Source: Methylobacterium sp. J-048
GTDB taxonomy: Bacteria > Pseudomonadota > Alphaproteobacteria > Rhizobiales > Beijerinckiaceae
Reading direction: 5' to 3'
DNA length: 42,221 nt
Assembly (NCBI RefSeq): GCF_022829515.1
Contig: NZ_JAKSYL010000254.1
Span: 1 to 42,221, forward strand
In this document: positions 15,896-24,165 of the stretch, one piece after another
Position numbering within the stretch: the stretch's first letter is position 1
How the letters are laid out: the number at the start of each line of letters is the position of its first letter
Notes under the pieces: model-generated
Told to the model about the DNA's origin: nothing
Databases searched by the model: none
Seen by the model: only the letters and a program-made list of their open reading frames with translations
Position numbers and translations under genes: made by a program

Positions 15896-16006
15896 CCTCA
15901 TCCTGAGGTACGGCGAAGCCGCCTCGAAGGAGCCCTCCAGAGGCCGCTGCGATCCCTGGAGCCCGCCTTCGAGGCCTCCGCTTCGCTCCGTCGTCTCAGG
16001 ACGAAG
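15896..16006 (+). repeat. Palindromic intergenic repeat (family C), copy 2
   Basis: Begins CCTCATCCTGAGGTACGGCG and ends CCGTCGTCTCAGGACGAAG. It shares the inner words GCCTCGAAGGAGC and CCTTCGAGGCCTCCGCTTCG with the copy at 1834-1945. It is placed 33 bases after the stop of the DUF3429 gene, where it could act as a transcript end. Confidence 0.82.
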
Positions 16007-16038
16007 TAAGGGTCGGAGGTAAGGTCCAGGACAAACGA

Positions 16039-16542
16039 TCAATACGGCGCCGTCAGCTTGAGCCACAGCAGAGCCGCGAGGCTCACCACGGCGATCGGCA
16101 TCTGCAGCGGGCGCAGGCGGGCATGCGCGAGCGGCACTTCGCCGGCCCGCGCCGCGATCGGGTCCAGGATCCCGATGGCCGCGTAGCCGATGATCAGCAT
16201 GGTCAGGGCGGGCACTGCCTTGCCCATCACCGCCGAGAACAGGGCGAACAGCCCGAGCCCGTACAGGATCAGCATCGTGACGATCTGCGACAACTGCGGG
16301 CCGCCCTCGGTGCGGAAGCTGACGCCCCGGCGCACGCCGGCCAGGAACAGCAGGATCGACGCGGCGTAGAGCAGGGTGAACAGGGCGACCAGGTAATCGA
16401 GGGGCTGGCCGTTCAGCCACCAGGCCGCGGCGGAGCCGACCGCGATCGGCACCATCGGGCCGAATCCGAACACGATGTCGAGCCATGGGATCCGGCGCGG
16501 CTCGTGCGCGGTGAGGGTGCGTCCGGTGGCGTCGTCGCGCAT
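16039..16542 (-). CDS. DUF3429-type membrane protein
   Basis: A 167-residue inner-membrane protein with five likely hydrophobic helices. Text such as LDIVFGFGPMVPIAVGS, FLAGVRRGVSF and GPQLSQIVTMLILYGLGLFAL matches the DUF3429 family as I know it; no function is established. ATG 16542 starts the region with family-like sequence. The frame is open a further 100 residues upstream, but that part is Pro/Arg-rich and noncoding in character. It stands alone, divergent from rho. Confidence 0.75.
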   Translation of the reverse strand: MRDDATGRTLTAHEPRRIPWLDIVFGFGPMVPIAVGSAAAWWLNGQPLDYLVALFTLLYAASILLFLAGVRRGVSFRTEGGPQLSQIVTMLILYGLGLFALFSAVMGKAVPALTMLIIGYAAIGILDPIAARAGEVPLAHARLRPLQMPIAVVSLAALLWLKLTAPY

Positions 16543-17100
16543 ATCGGTGGGGCCGGGCTCTCGGGTTGACGGTTTGCTGCGCTGCGGCGCCGGGACGGGC
16601 AACGGTCCCGCGGGACCCCGGTTCCGCGATGAGCGCTTTAGCGCCGCCGCAGCCAATCTGCGAGATCCGGCGTGCGGAGGGGTGTTCAACGAATCGTGGC
16701 GGGTGGGGCGTACGTCTGCGAAGGCCGCGGTGGGTTTGAGAACAGGGCGCGTCCTCTCCCCCACAGAGGGGGGGAGGGAAGGGCGCGGGTGTCGGTCTCC
16801 GCCGCCGCCATCCGGCGACGATACGGGTCCATCGTCACCGATCCTGCGCCTCCCCGGCACCCCTCGATCGGCCTGCCCCTTGAGTGCGGTGGAAAAACGC
16901 GTTATTTCTTTCGAGCCCTCTTCACAAGGTCAGCGCCGCAGCGCGCCCGTGAGCCGCGAGGGTCCTGCCGAAAACGGTCCAGCCAAGACGATCTTTCGGG
17001 CCCCTCGCTGTCCAGCGCGGCCCGCTCTCCAGCGCCCGTCCCCCGGGTTGCTTGGCTCAGAACCGGCCCTCCCACCTTCCTCGTCGGTTGCAAGACACCC
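16543..17100 (+). other. Long gap and probable leader of rho
   Basis: 558 bp between the divergent DUF3429 and rho genes. A G-rich repeat fragment (CTCTCCCCCACAGAGGGG) is at 16757-16775. The last 190 bases are C-rich and G-poor in stretches, a composition that suits a Rho-binding leader and thus autogenous attenuation, as known for rho of E. coli. I see no supported gene here. Confidence 0.4.
16880..16908 (+). promoter_or_regulatory. Candidate rho promoter
   Basis: TTGAGT (16880-16885) and TATTTC (16903-16908) are separated by 17 bases, in the only A/T-rich patch of the gap. This would give a leader of roughly 185 bases. Motif match only. Confidence 0.35.
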
Positions 17101-18489
17101 ATGACGCCACATCCCGACGCCTTCGCCGATCCTCTGGCCGACCCCGAGACGGCCGATCCGGCCGACGCGCCTGCAACCCAGGGGGCCGGTCAGGGGACCG
17201 GCTCGATCGCCGCCCTGGAGGGCGTGCGCGAGGTCAAGCTGTTCGATCTCAAGGCCAAGACGCCCACCGACCTGACGGCCTTCGCCGAGGAGGTCGAGGT
17301 CGAGAACGCCTCGACCATGCGCAAGCAGGAACTGATGTTCGCGATCCTGAAGCAGCTCGCTGCCAAGGAGGTCGAGATCATCGGTGCCGGTACCGTCGAG
17401 GTGCTGCAGGACGGCTTCGGCTTCCTGCGCTCGAACGACTCGAACTACCTGCCCGGCCCGGACGACATCTACATCTCGCCGACCCAGATCCGGCGCTTCG
17501 GCCTGCGCACCGGCGACACCGTCGAGGGCCCGATCCGCGGCCCCAAGGACGGCGAGCGCTACTTCGCGCTGCTCAAGGTCAACACGATCAATTTCGAGAA
17601 CCCCGAGAAGATCAAGCACAAGGTCCATTTCGACAACCTGACGCCGCTGTTCCCGACCCAGCGCTTCAAGCTCGAACTGGACAATCCGCCCAAGAAGGAT
17701 TTCAGCCCTCGGATCATCGACATCGTCGCCCCGATCGGCAAGGGCCAGCGCGCGCTGATCGTGGCGCCGCCGCGCACCGGCAAGACCGTGCTGATGCAGA
17801 ACATCGCGCAGTCGATCACTATCAACCACCCGGAATGCTACCTCATCGTGCTGCTCATCGACGAGCGCCCCGAGGAGGTCACCGACATGATCCGCTCGGT
17901 GAAGGGCGAGGTCATCGCCTCCACCTTCGACGAGCCGGCCACCCGCCACGTGCAGGTCGCCGAGATGGTGATCGAGAAGGCCAAGCGCCTGGTGGAGCAC
18001 GGCCGCGACGTCGTCATCCTGCTCGATTCGATCACCCGGCTCGGCCGCGCCTACAACACCGTGGTGCCGTCCTCCGGCAAGGTGCTGACCGGCGGCGTCG
18101 ACGCCAACGCCCTGCAGCGGCCCAAGCGCTTCTTCGGCGCCGCCCGCAACATTGAGGAGGGCGGCTCGCTCTCGATCATCGCCACCGCGCTGATCGACAC
18201 CGGCTCGCGCATGGACGAGGTGATCTTCGAGGAGTTCAAGGGCACCGGCAACTCGGAGATCATCCTGGACCGCAAGGTCTCGGACAAGCGCATCTTCCCG
18301 GCGATCGACATCACCCGCTCCGGCACCCGCAAGGAAGAGCTGCTGGTCCCGCCGGACGCCCTCAAGAAGACCTACGTGCTGCGCCGCATCCTCAACCCGA
18401 TGGGCGTCACCGACGCGATCGAGTTCCTCATGGACAAGCTGCGCCAGACCAAGAGCAACGGCGATTTCTTCGATTCGATGAACACCTGA
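17101..18489 (+). CDS. rho: Transcription termination factor Rho
   Basis: A 462-residue hexameric RNA helicase that ends transcription. The N-terminal region has an extra 45 or so residues, acidic and Ala/Pro-rich, before the helix bundle (LFDLKAKTPTDLTAFAEEV). The cold-shock RNA-binding fold shows GFGFLRS. Walker A is APPRTGKT at 222-229, Walker B lies in VVILLDSITRLGRAYN, and the secondary-site R-loop is GTGNSEIILDRK. All key residues are present. The start at 17101 gives a normal length; further upstream codons fall in the leader. The gene is monocistronic, ending before a family A repeat. Confidence 0.98.
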   Translation: MTPHPDAFADPLADPETADPADAPATQGAGQGTGSIAALEGVREVKLFDLKAKTPTDLTAFAEEVEVENASTMRKQELMFAILKQLAAKEVEIIGAGTVEVLQDGFGFLRSNDSNYLPGPDDIYISPTQIRRFGLRTGDTVEGPIRGPKDGERYFALLKVNTINFENPEKIKHKVHFDNLTPLFPTQRFKLELDNPPKKDFSPRIIDIVAPIGKGQRALIVAPPRTGKTVLMQNIAQSITINHPECYLIVLLIDERPEEVTDMIRSVKGEVIASTFDEPATRHVQVAEMVIEKAKRLVEHGRDVVILLDSITRLGRAYNTVVPSSGKVLTGGVDANALQRPKRFFGAARNIEEGGSLSIIATALIDTGSRMDEVIFEEFKGTGNSEIILDRKVSDKRIFPAIDITRSGTRKEELLVPPDALKKTYVLRRILNPMGVTDAIEFLMDKLRQTKSNGDFFDSMNT

Positions 18490-18520
18490 TCGGGTCAGGT
18501 CCCGGATCCACGAGGTCCGG

Positions 18521-18581
18521 GGCCTGTCTCAAGGGCTCCGCCCCTGAACCCTGCCAAAGGGCTCGGCCCTTTGGAAACCCG
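18521..18581 (-). repeat. Palindrome-cluster repeat (family A), copy 3 (short)
   Basis: About 60 bp with GGGCtccGCCC and CCAAAGGGCtcgGCCCTTTGG, 30 bases after the rho stop. It lacks the AAAGGTC hairpin of the longer copies. It probably forms the 3' end of the rho transcript. Confidence 0.8.
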
Positions 18582-18737
18582 GGGCCGCGTTGACCTTCTC
18601 CTAACCCGCGCCTGCCATCCTTCGATCTGGGAGCCAGGTTGCGTATCGGCTCCGCGACAGCCCCGCCGGCCGGTTCATCCCGGCGGCGGGGCTCGTCGCA
18701 GCCTTGCACCGCACGCCCGATCCGTGACACTGGCGCG

Positions 18738-19349
18738 ATGCCCCGCTCGCCCTGGCTCCATCCGGATCCGCTCCTCCTCGCTTCCACCAGTCCGACCCGG
18801 CGCCTGCTGCTGCAGAGCGCGGCCCTGCCGGTAGAGACCGCATCCCCTGACGTCGACGAGCGCGCCCTGGAGGCGTCGAGCCAAAACCTGTCGCCGCCCG
18901 ACCTCGCCCTGCACCTCGCCTGCGCCAAGGCGGAGGCGGTGGCTGCCCGCCATCCGGGGCGCGTCGTGATCGGCGCCGACCAAGTGCTCGAACTCGACGG
19001 CACGGTGTTCCACAAGCCCCGGGATTCCGACGAGGCGCGAGCCCAGCTTGCCCGCCTCGCCGGCCGCACCCATGCCCTGCATTCCGCGGTGGCGCTGGCC
19101 GGCGCCCTCAGCGACGCCTTCGTGGAAACCGCCCGGCTGACGCTCCGCCCCCTCGATGCCCGGGCGATCGCCGCCTATGTGGACTGCGCCGGCGAAGACC
19201 GCGTGCGCGCCAGCGTCGGCGGCTATCAGCTCGAAGGGCCGGGCATCCACCTGTTCGAATCGGTCGCCGGGGACCACAGCACGGTGCTGGGTCTGCCATT
19301 GCTGCCGCTGCTCACACGCTTGCGTGACGCCGGCTACCTGGGCTTCTAG
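18738..19349 (+). CDS. Maf-family nucleotide pyrophosphatase
   Basis: A 203-residue Maf/Ham1-fold protein. The N-terminal phosphate-binding motif LLASTSPTRRLLLQSAALP corresponds to the family's LASxSPRRxxLL, and GADQVLELDG and the C-terminal GGYQLEGPGIHLFESVAGDHSTVLGLPL are also typical. Maf proteins hydrolyse non-canonical or excess nucleoside triphosphates (such as dTTP, UTP or modified pyrimidines). Alphaproteobacteria often have two, and this one is encoded near aroE-coaE as usual. ATG 18738 is chosen because upstream residues are not family-like. Substrate class cannot be set from sequence alone. Confidence 0.88.
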   Translation: MPRSPWLHPDPLLLASTSPTRRLLLQSAALPVETASPDVDERALEASSQNLSPPDLALHLACAKAEAVAARHPGRVVIGADQVLELDGTVFHKPRDSDEARAQLARLAGRTHALHSAVALAGALSDAFVETARLTLRPLDARAIAAYVDCAGEDRVRASVGGYQLEGPGIHLFESVAGDHSTVLGLPLLPLLTRLRDAGYLGF

Positions 19350-19351
19350 AC

Positions 19352-19456
19352 CGGGTTTCCAAAGGGTTCGGCCCTTTGGCGGGGTTCCGGGGCGGAGCCC
19401 GGAGGCTTGCAGGGCTCCGCCCTGAACCCACACAAGGTCCCGGACCTTTTGAAACC
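19352..19456 (+). repeat. Palindrome-cluster repeat (family A), copy 4
   Basis: About 105 bp between the maf-like gene and the CDF gene. It has CCAAAGGGttcgGCCCTTTGG, GGGGCggaGCCC, CAGGGCtccGCCCTG and AAGGTCccgGACCTT, ending in TTGAAACCA just before the ribosome site of the next gene. The orientation matches copy 2. Confidence 0.87.
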
Positions 19457-19477
19457 ACGATCGAACGGAGCACCGTC

Positions 19478-20446
19478 TTGGCCGGGCACGATCATTCCCA
19501 CGGATCCCATTCTCACGGTGGGCACGGCAGCCACGGCAGCCACGGCGGTCATGGCGGCCATGTGCACGCGCCGAAGAATTTCGGGCCGGCCTTCGCGATC
19601 GGCATCGTGCTCAACACCGGTTTCGTGGTGGTCGAGGCGGCCTACGGGTATCTGAGCAACTCGATGTCGCTGGTGGCCGATGCCGGCCACAACCTCTCCG
19701 ACGTGCTGGGCCTGGCCGCCGCCTGGATCGCCGCGATCCTGGTGCGCCGCCGGGCCAGCGCCCGCTTCACCTACGGCTATCGCGGCTCCTCGATCCTGGC
19801 GGCCCTGTTCAACGCCGTGTTCCTGCTGATCGCTATGGGGGCGGTGATCTGGGAGGCCCTGGTCCGGCTGGTCCATCCGGAGCCGGTGGCCGGGACCGTC
19901 GTGATGGTGGTCGCCGCCATCGGGATCCTGGTCAACGGCGTCACCGCCTGGCTGTTCGCCAGCGGCGCCAAGGGCGACATCAACATCCGCGGCGCTTTCC
20001 TGCACATGCTGGCCGATGCAGCGGTCTCGGCGGGCGTCGTGGTCGCCGGCCTGGTGATCCAACTCACTGGGCTCAGCTGGCTCGACCCCGCGGTCAGCCT
20101 CGCCATCGCGGCTCTTGTGGTCTGGGCGACCTGGGGGCTCCTGCGCGACAGCGTGGCGATGTCCCTCGACGCGGTGCCGGCGGAGATCTCCCCGGAGGCG
20201 GTGACCGGCTTCCTGCGCGACCGGCCCGGGGTGGTCGATCTGCACGACCTGCATATCTGGCCGATGAGCACCACCAGCGTCGCCCTCACGGTCCATCTGG
20301 TGATCGCCGAGGACCACCCGGGCAACGGCTTCCTGGCTGAGACCGCCGAGGGCCTGCGCACCCGCTTCGGCATCGGCCACGCGACCCTGCAGATCGAGGC
20401 GGCCGGCGGCCCGGCCTGCCGTCTCGCCGAGGCTTGCGCCGCGTGA
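19478..20446 (+). CDS. Cation diffusion facilitator (probable zinc/cobalt exporter)
   Basis: A 322-residue CDF transporter. The first 28 residues are a His/Gly/Ser-rich metal-binding tail (HDHSHGSHSHGGHGSHGSHG). Six membrane helices follow, with the two metal-site motifs ADAGHNLSD in helix 2 and HMLADAAVS in helix 5, then a cytoplasmic domain of about 80 residues. This resembles ZitB/DmeF-type proton antiporters that export Zn or related divalent metals. The start is probably TTG 19478, with GGAG seven bases before it; the ATG further upstream lies inside the repeat. The stop overlaps aroE (GTGA). Confidence 0.9.
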   Translation: MAGHDHSHGSHSHGGHGSHGSHGGHGGHVHAPKNFGPAFAIGIVLNTGFVVVEAAYGYLSNSMSLVADAGHNLSDVLGLAAAWIAAILVRRRASARFTYGYRGSSILAALFNAVFLLIAMGAVIWEALVRLVHPEPVAGTVVMVVAAIGILVNGVTAWLFASGAKGDINIRGAFLHMLADAAVSAGVVVAGLVIQLTGLSWLDPAVSLAIAALVVWATWGLLRDSVAMSLDAVPAEISPEAVTGFLRDRPGVVDLHDLHIWPMSTTSVALTVHLVIAEDHPGNGFLAETAEGLRTRFGIGHATLQIEAAGGPACRLAEACAA

Positions 20447-21294
20447 GCGAGACCGCGATCCCCCGGGCCTTCGTGGTCGGCCACCCGATCGCGCATTCAC
20501 GCTCGCCGCTGATCCACGGCTACTGGCTGGCCGAGCATGGCATCCCGGGCTCCTACGAGCGCCTGGACGTCGCCCCGGAGGCGTTCCCCGGTTTCATCCG
20601 GGCGCTGCCGGGCTCCGGCTTCCGAGGCGGCAACGTCACGATCCCCCACAAGGAGGCGGCCTTCGCGCTCGCCGACACCCTGACGCCGCGGGCGAAAACG
20701 ATCGGGGCGGTGAACACCCTGGTGGTCGAGCCCGACGGCCGGATCCGCGGCGACAACACCGACGCGCCGGGCTTCTGCGCCCATCTCGACCACAGCCTCG
20801 GCGCCGGCTGGCCGGAGCGGGCCGGCGGTACCGCCGTCGTGCTGGGTGCCGGCGGCGCGGCGCGGGCGATCGTGGTCGGCCTCGCCGAACGCGGGCTGCG
20901 CCGGATCCTGATCGCTAACCGCACCCGCGCCCGGGCCGAGACCCTGGCAGCCCTGGCGCCGGGGATCGCCGATGCGCGCGCCTGGGACGACCTGCCCGAT
21001 GCGCTCGCCGGGGCAGGGCTCTTGGTCAACACCACCTCGCTCGGCATGAAGGGCCAGCCGCCCCTCGACATCGACCTCACCCCGCTGCCGGCTTCCGCCG
21101 CGGTCGCCGACATCGTCTACGCCCCGCTGGAAACGGACCTGCTCGCGGCGGCGCGCCGCCGGAGGCTCGCGGCGGTGGACGGTCTCGGCATGCTGCTGCA
21201 CCAGGCGGTGCCGGGTTTTGAGGCGTGGTTCGGCCTGCGCCCCGCCGTCACCCCGGGCCTGCGGGACCGGATCGTGGCGGATCTCTCCGGATGA
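20443..21294 (+). CDS. aroE: Shikimate dehydrogenase
   Basis: NADPH-dependent reduction of 3-dehydroshikimate in the aromatic amino acid pathway. 283 residues. The substrate site shows PIAHSRSPLIH and NVTIPHKEAAF with the catalytic Lys, then RGDNTDAPGF with the catalytic Asp; the nucleotide loop is VLGAGGAARAI, followed by NRTRARAE. GTG 20443 overlaps the CDF stop, and an in-frame TTG at 20434 is the alternative. It also overlaps coaE by four bases, so CDF-aroE-coaE are translationally coupled. Confidence 0.95.
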   Translation: MSETAIPRAFVVGHPIAHSRSPLIHGYWLAEHGIPGSYERLDVAPEAFPGFIRALPGSGFRGGNVTIPHKEAAFALADTLTPRAKTIGAVNTLVVEPDGRIRGDNTDAPGFCAHLDHSLGAGWPERAGGTAVVLGAGGAARAIVVGLAERGLRRILIANRTRARAETLAALAPGIADARAWDDLPDALAGAGLLVNTTSLGMKGQPPLDIDLTPLPASAAVADIVYAPLETDLLAAARRRRLAAVDGLGMLLHQAVPGFEAWFGLRPAVTPGLRDRIVADLSG

Positions 21295-21932
21295 CCAAGG
21301 GGCCTCCCGTCAGCCGCCCCGTCATCCTCGGCCTGACCGGCTCGATCGGCATGGGCAAGTCGGCCACCGCCAAGATGTTTTCGGCGCTCGGCGTCCCGGT
21401 CCACGATGCCGACGCCGCCGTCCACGCCCTCTACGGACCCGGGGGCGAGGCGGCTTCGGCGATCGGCGCGGCCTTTCCCGGCGTGCTCGACCCGCAGGGC
21501 GGCGTCGACCGCACCTGCCTGCGCGCGGCGGTGCTCGGCGACCCCGACCGGATGGCGGCGCTCGAGGCCATCGTCCACCCCCTGGTCCGGGCGGCCAGCA
21601 CGGCGTTCCTGGCTCGGCATGCGGACGCGCCGCTGGTCGTCCTCGACATCCCGCTCCTCTACGAGACCGGCGGCGGGCGCCGCTGCGACGCGGTCGTGGT
21701 GGTCAGCGCCCCCCCGGACGTCCAGCGCGCTCGGGTGCTGGCCCGTCCCGGCATGACCGAGGACGCCTTCGCGGCGATCCTGGCCAAGCAGATGCCGGAT
21801 GCCGAGAAGCGGGCCCGGGCCGATTTCGTGATCGACACGAGCCGGGGCTTTCCCGCCGCCGAGGCCGAGGTGGCGCGGATCGTGGCTGCGCTGACGGAGC
21901 GCGGTGCGCCGGAACACCCGGCCCACGGGTGA
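21291..21932 (+). CDS. coaE: Dephospho-CoA kinase
   Basis: Last step of coenzyme A synthesis, phosphorylation of the 3'-OH of dephospho-CoA. 213 residues with a P-loop GSIGMGKS at 17-24, VHDADAAVHALY for the Asp that binds substrate, HPLVRAAS, and DIPLLYETG, all family signatures. It starts by overlapping aroE (ATGA). aroE-coaE is a standard alphaproteobacterial pair, though the dnaQ gene that often follows is absent here. Confidence 0.95.
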   Translation: MTKGPPVSRPVILGLTGSIGMGKSATAKMFSALGVPVHDADAAVHALYGPGGEAASAIGAAFPGVLDPQGGVDRTCLRAAVLGDPDRMAALEAIVHPLVRAASTAFLARHADAPLVVLDIPLLYETGGGRRCDAVVVVSAPPDVQRARVLARPGMTEDAFAAILAKQMPDAEKRARADFVIDTSRGFPAAEAEVARIVAALTERGAPEHPAHG

Positions 21933-21989
21933 CACGCCCGCGCGACGGCATATCTCTCGGTCAATGATCCGGTGGCGGGATGGACGACG

Positions 21990-22220
21990 ATGCGGTGTCT
22001 CGAACAGATCGGTGAGGCCTCGGCTGCCCGCGCCGTCGCGTCCAGGATCCTCTTCGCGGCGCTGATCCTGCCGCTACTCATGGCCGTCCCAGTCCAAGCG
22101 CAAGTTGCCGGCGCCTGCCCGCCCCCGAAGAAGCTCGCGGCCGGCGCCTGCGTCACCGCCTGTCCGGGCGGGTACGAGGATCGCGGGCGCGACTGCGTGT
22201 ATCGCAACCAGTCCCGCTGA
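21990..22220 (+). CDS. Small secreted cysteine-containing protein
   Basis: A 76-residue product with a long n-region, a hydrophobic core (ILFAALILPLLMAVPVQAQ) and a mature part of about 38 residues containing four Cys (GACPPPKKLAAGACVTACPG, then DCVY). Two disulfides are likely after export. I recognise no family beyond similarity in style to short Cys-rich hypothetical proteins of this group. ATG 21990 has GGGATGGA upstream; GTG 21972 in frame is an alternative. It lies between coaE and a convergent hydrolase. Confidence 0.6.
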   Translation: MRCLEQIGEASAARAVASRILFAALILPLLMAVPVQAQVAGACPPPKKLAAGACVTACPGGYEDRGRDCVYRNQSR

Positions 22221-22228
22221 CCGTTATC

Positions 22229-23101
22229 TCAGACCCACCCGATCCGCCCGAAAAACCCGGCGATCTCGGCCGCCGCCCGGTCGGGATCCTCCCGGTGGGG
22301 GAAGTGGCCGACGCCCGGGAACGGGGCCAAGTCGAGGTCCGAAAACGTCTCGCCCAGGCGGTCGGTCCAGGCATAGGGGAAGATCGGGTCGTGCTCGGCC
22401 CAGCGCACGCAGGTCGGCACCGTGATCGGCGGCAGGGACGGGGCCTCGCCCTTGAGCATCGCGATCCGGCCGGCATGGGCCGCCCGGTAATGCGCGAAGC
22501 CGCCCGCGAGGTTTCCGGGTTTTTGGAACGTGTCCACGAAGGCGTCCAGCACGGGATCGAACGCGTCCTTGCGGTGTGACCAGTGGCGCAGGAAGTGGCC
22601 GATATAGGCGGCGCAACTGTCGCGGCTGGCGCCGACCAGCGCCACCGCCAGGTCCATCTGGTTGAAGGACTGGTACCAGATCTCGCTGAGCCGATCCGGC
22701 TCCCCGAGGCGGGGACCGATTCCGGGATAGACGAAGTCGAACAGGAACAGGCCGGCGCAAAGCTCCGGACGGGCCCGGGCCAGGGCCTGGATCACCGCGC
22801 CGCCGACATCGTGGCCGACGATGCCGGCACGGTCGATGCCGAGCGCATCGAGCAGCGCCGCCATGTCGGCCGCCTGCTCGGGCGGTCCGAAGGCGCCCGC
22901 GGGCTTGTCGCTGTCGCCGAAGCCGCGCAGGTCCGGGGCGATCAGGGTGTGGCGGGCGGAAAGCCGCGCCATCACCGGCTCCCAGGTCAGCCAGAATTCC
23001 GGCCAGCCGTGGAGCAGCAGCAGCGGCGTACCCGAGCCGCAGCGGGCGACGTGCAGATCCGCGCCGTTCACGCGGACCGTCAGGTGCTCGATGCCGTCCA
23101 T
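22229..23101 (-). CDS. Alpha/beta hydrolase, epoxide hydrolase-like
   Basis: A 290-residue hydrolase. The oxyanion-hole motif is HGWPEFW at 31-37, and the nucleophile is Asp98 in GHDVGG, as in epoxide hydrolases and haloalkane dehalogenases rather than Ser esterases. His266 in GVGHFPH completes the site, and Asp238 in AEHDPIFP is a candidate acid. A cap region lies at about 130-200. The residues after the nucleophile (VGGAVIQALARARP) lack the Arg pair of fluoroacetate dehalogenases. Substrate is unknown. The gene begins inside the 3' end of the YihY-type gene (22-base overlap), so the two are cotranscribed. Confidence 0.85.
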   Translation of the reverse strand: MDGIEHLTVRVNGADLHVARCGSGTPLLLLHGWPEFWLTWEPVMARLSARHTLIAPDLRGFGDSDKPAGAFGPPEQAADMAALLDALGIDRAGIVGHDVGGAVIQALARARPELCAGLFLFDFVYPGIGPRLGEPDRLSEIWYQSFNQMDLAVALVGASRDSCAAYIGHFLRHWSHRKDAFDPVLDAFVDTFQKPGNLAGGFAHYRAAHAGRIAMLKGEAPSLPPITVPTCVRWAEHDPIFPYAWTDRLGETFSDLDLAPFPGVGHFPHREDPDRAAAEIAGFFGRIGWV

Positions 23102-23982
23102 CGTCCCTCCATCTCGGCCCGCCGGGCCAGCATCTTCGCCTGCAGCCGGCTGCGGCGGGCGGCGATCACCGTGCCGTTGATCTCGCCGCCGAACAGGAAC
23201 ATGGCGGCCAGCCAGTACAGGAACACCAGGAACACCATCGCGGTGGCCAAGCCCCCGTAGGTGGACGCGTAGGCGTTCGAGAATCGGTCGAGATAATAGC
23301 CGAAGCCGAGGCCGGCGAAGAACCACAGGACCAGCGTCACCCCGATCCCCGGCAGCACCGACAGGATCGAGCGCCGGCCGGCGGCGACGAACTTGTGGGC
23401 GATGATCAGCACCACCGCCAGCAGCAGGGCGGTGACGCCGATCCGCCCGATCGCCACCGTGAGGCTCAGGGGCTCCAGCCCCGGCGCGACCAGCACGACG
23501 TTGCGCCAGATCAGCGGGCCCAGCACCACGAGCAGCGCGAAGGCCAACATCGCGAAGGCGCCGCAGATCACGTAGCCGATCGATTCGAGCCGGGTCAGCC
23601 ACCACGGTCGGCCCTCCCGCAGCCCGTAGGCCCGGTTCAGGCCGACCCGCAGGCTCTCGACGCCGGAGGACGAGAAATACAGGGCGAACAGGGCGCCCAG
23701 CGTCAGCACGCCGCTGCGCTGCTCGGTGAGCACCCGGTGGACCTCGCCGACGATCGGCTTGGCGATCTCCCGGGGCCAGGCGTCGAAGATCAGCACCCCG
23801 GCCTCGTCGGCGAGCGACTGCGTGCCGAACAGGCCGGCCAGAGCCGCCAGCAGGATCAGGAACGGGAACAGGGAGGTCAGGGTCGAGAGCGCGATGTGGC
23901 TGGCGATCGCCCAGCCGTCATGGGCGACGAAGCGCTGCGCCGCGAGGCCCGCGACCTGGAATCCGTTGCGGAGAGATTTCAC
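23080..23982 (-). CDS. YihY/virulence factor BrkB family membrane protein
   Basis: A 300-residue inner-membrane protein with six hydrophobic helices. Family text includes DGWAIASHIALSTLTSLFPF near the N-terminus, YFSSSGVESLRVGLNRAYG and TYGGLATAMVFLVFLYW. This family was once annotated as ribonuclease BN, which is incorrect. Its role is unsettled, with envelope or transport functions proposed. GTG 23982 begins the conserved region, and the open frame upstream is Arg/Pro-rich and noncoding-like. It precedes the hydrolase gene on the same transcript. Confidence 0.88.
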   Translation of the reverse strand: MKSLRNGFQVAGLAAQRFVAHDGWAIASHIALSTLTSLFPFLILLAALAGLFGTQSLADEAGVLIFDAWPREIAKPIVGEVHRVLTEQRSGVLTLGALFALYFSSSGVESLRVGLNRAYGLREGRPWWLTRLESIGYVICGAFAMLAFALLVVLGPLIWRNVVLVAPGLEPLSLTVAIGRIGVTALLLAVVLIIAHKFVAAGRRSILSVLPGIGVTLVLWFFAGLGFGYYLDRFSNAYASTYGGLATAMVFLVFLYWLAAMFLFGGEINGTVIAARRSRLQAKMLARRAEMEGRWTASST

Positions 23983-24165
23983 GGGTGTCCAACGATCCTC
24001 GTGCCGGCCCGCCGATGAAGGGCGCCCGGGCCGGCCCGTCAACGCCGCCGAGCCGGTCCGGTCCCGTTCGCTGGCCGGTGAAGCGCCGCGGCCACGCCGA
24101 CTGGACCCCCGCGCCGACCAGATCCCTGTTGCGACTCGCCGGGCCGACACGCTCTAGATACGGCC

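Noticed and set aside
22229..23101. Fluoroacetate dehalogenase, which would link to the fluoride riboswitch
   Set aside because: The Arg residues expected right after the Asp nucleophile are missing (VGGAVIQ instead), and the gene is 15 kb from crcB.
23080..23982. Ribonuclease BN
   Set aside because: An old misannotation of the YihY family; the sequence is an integral membrane protein without nuclease motifs.
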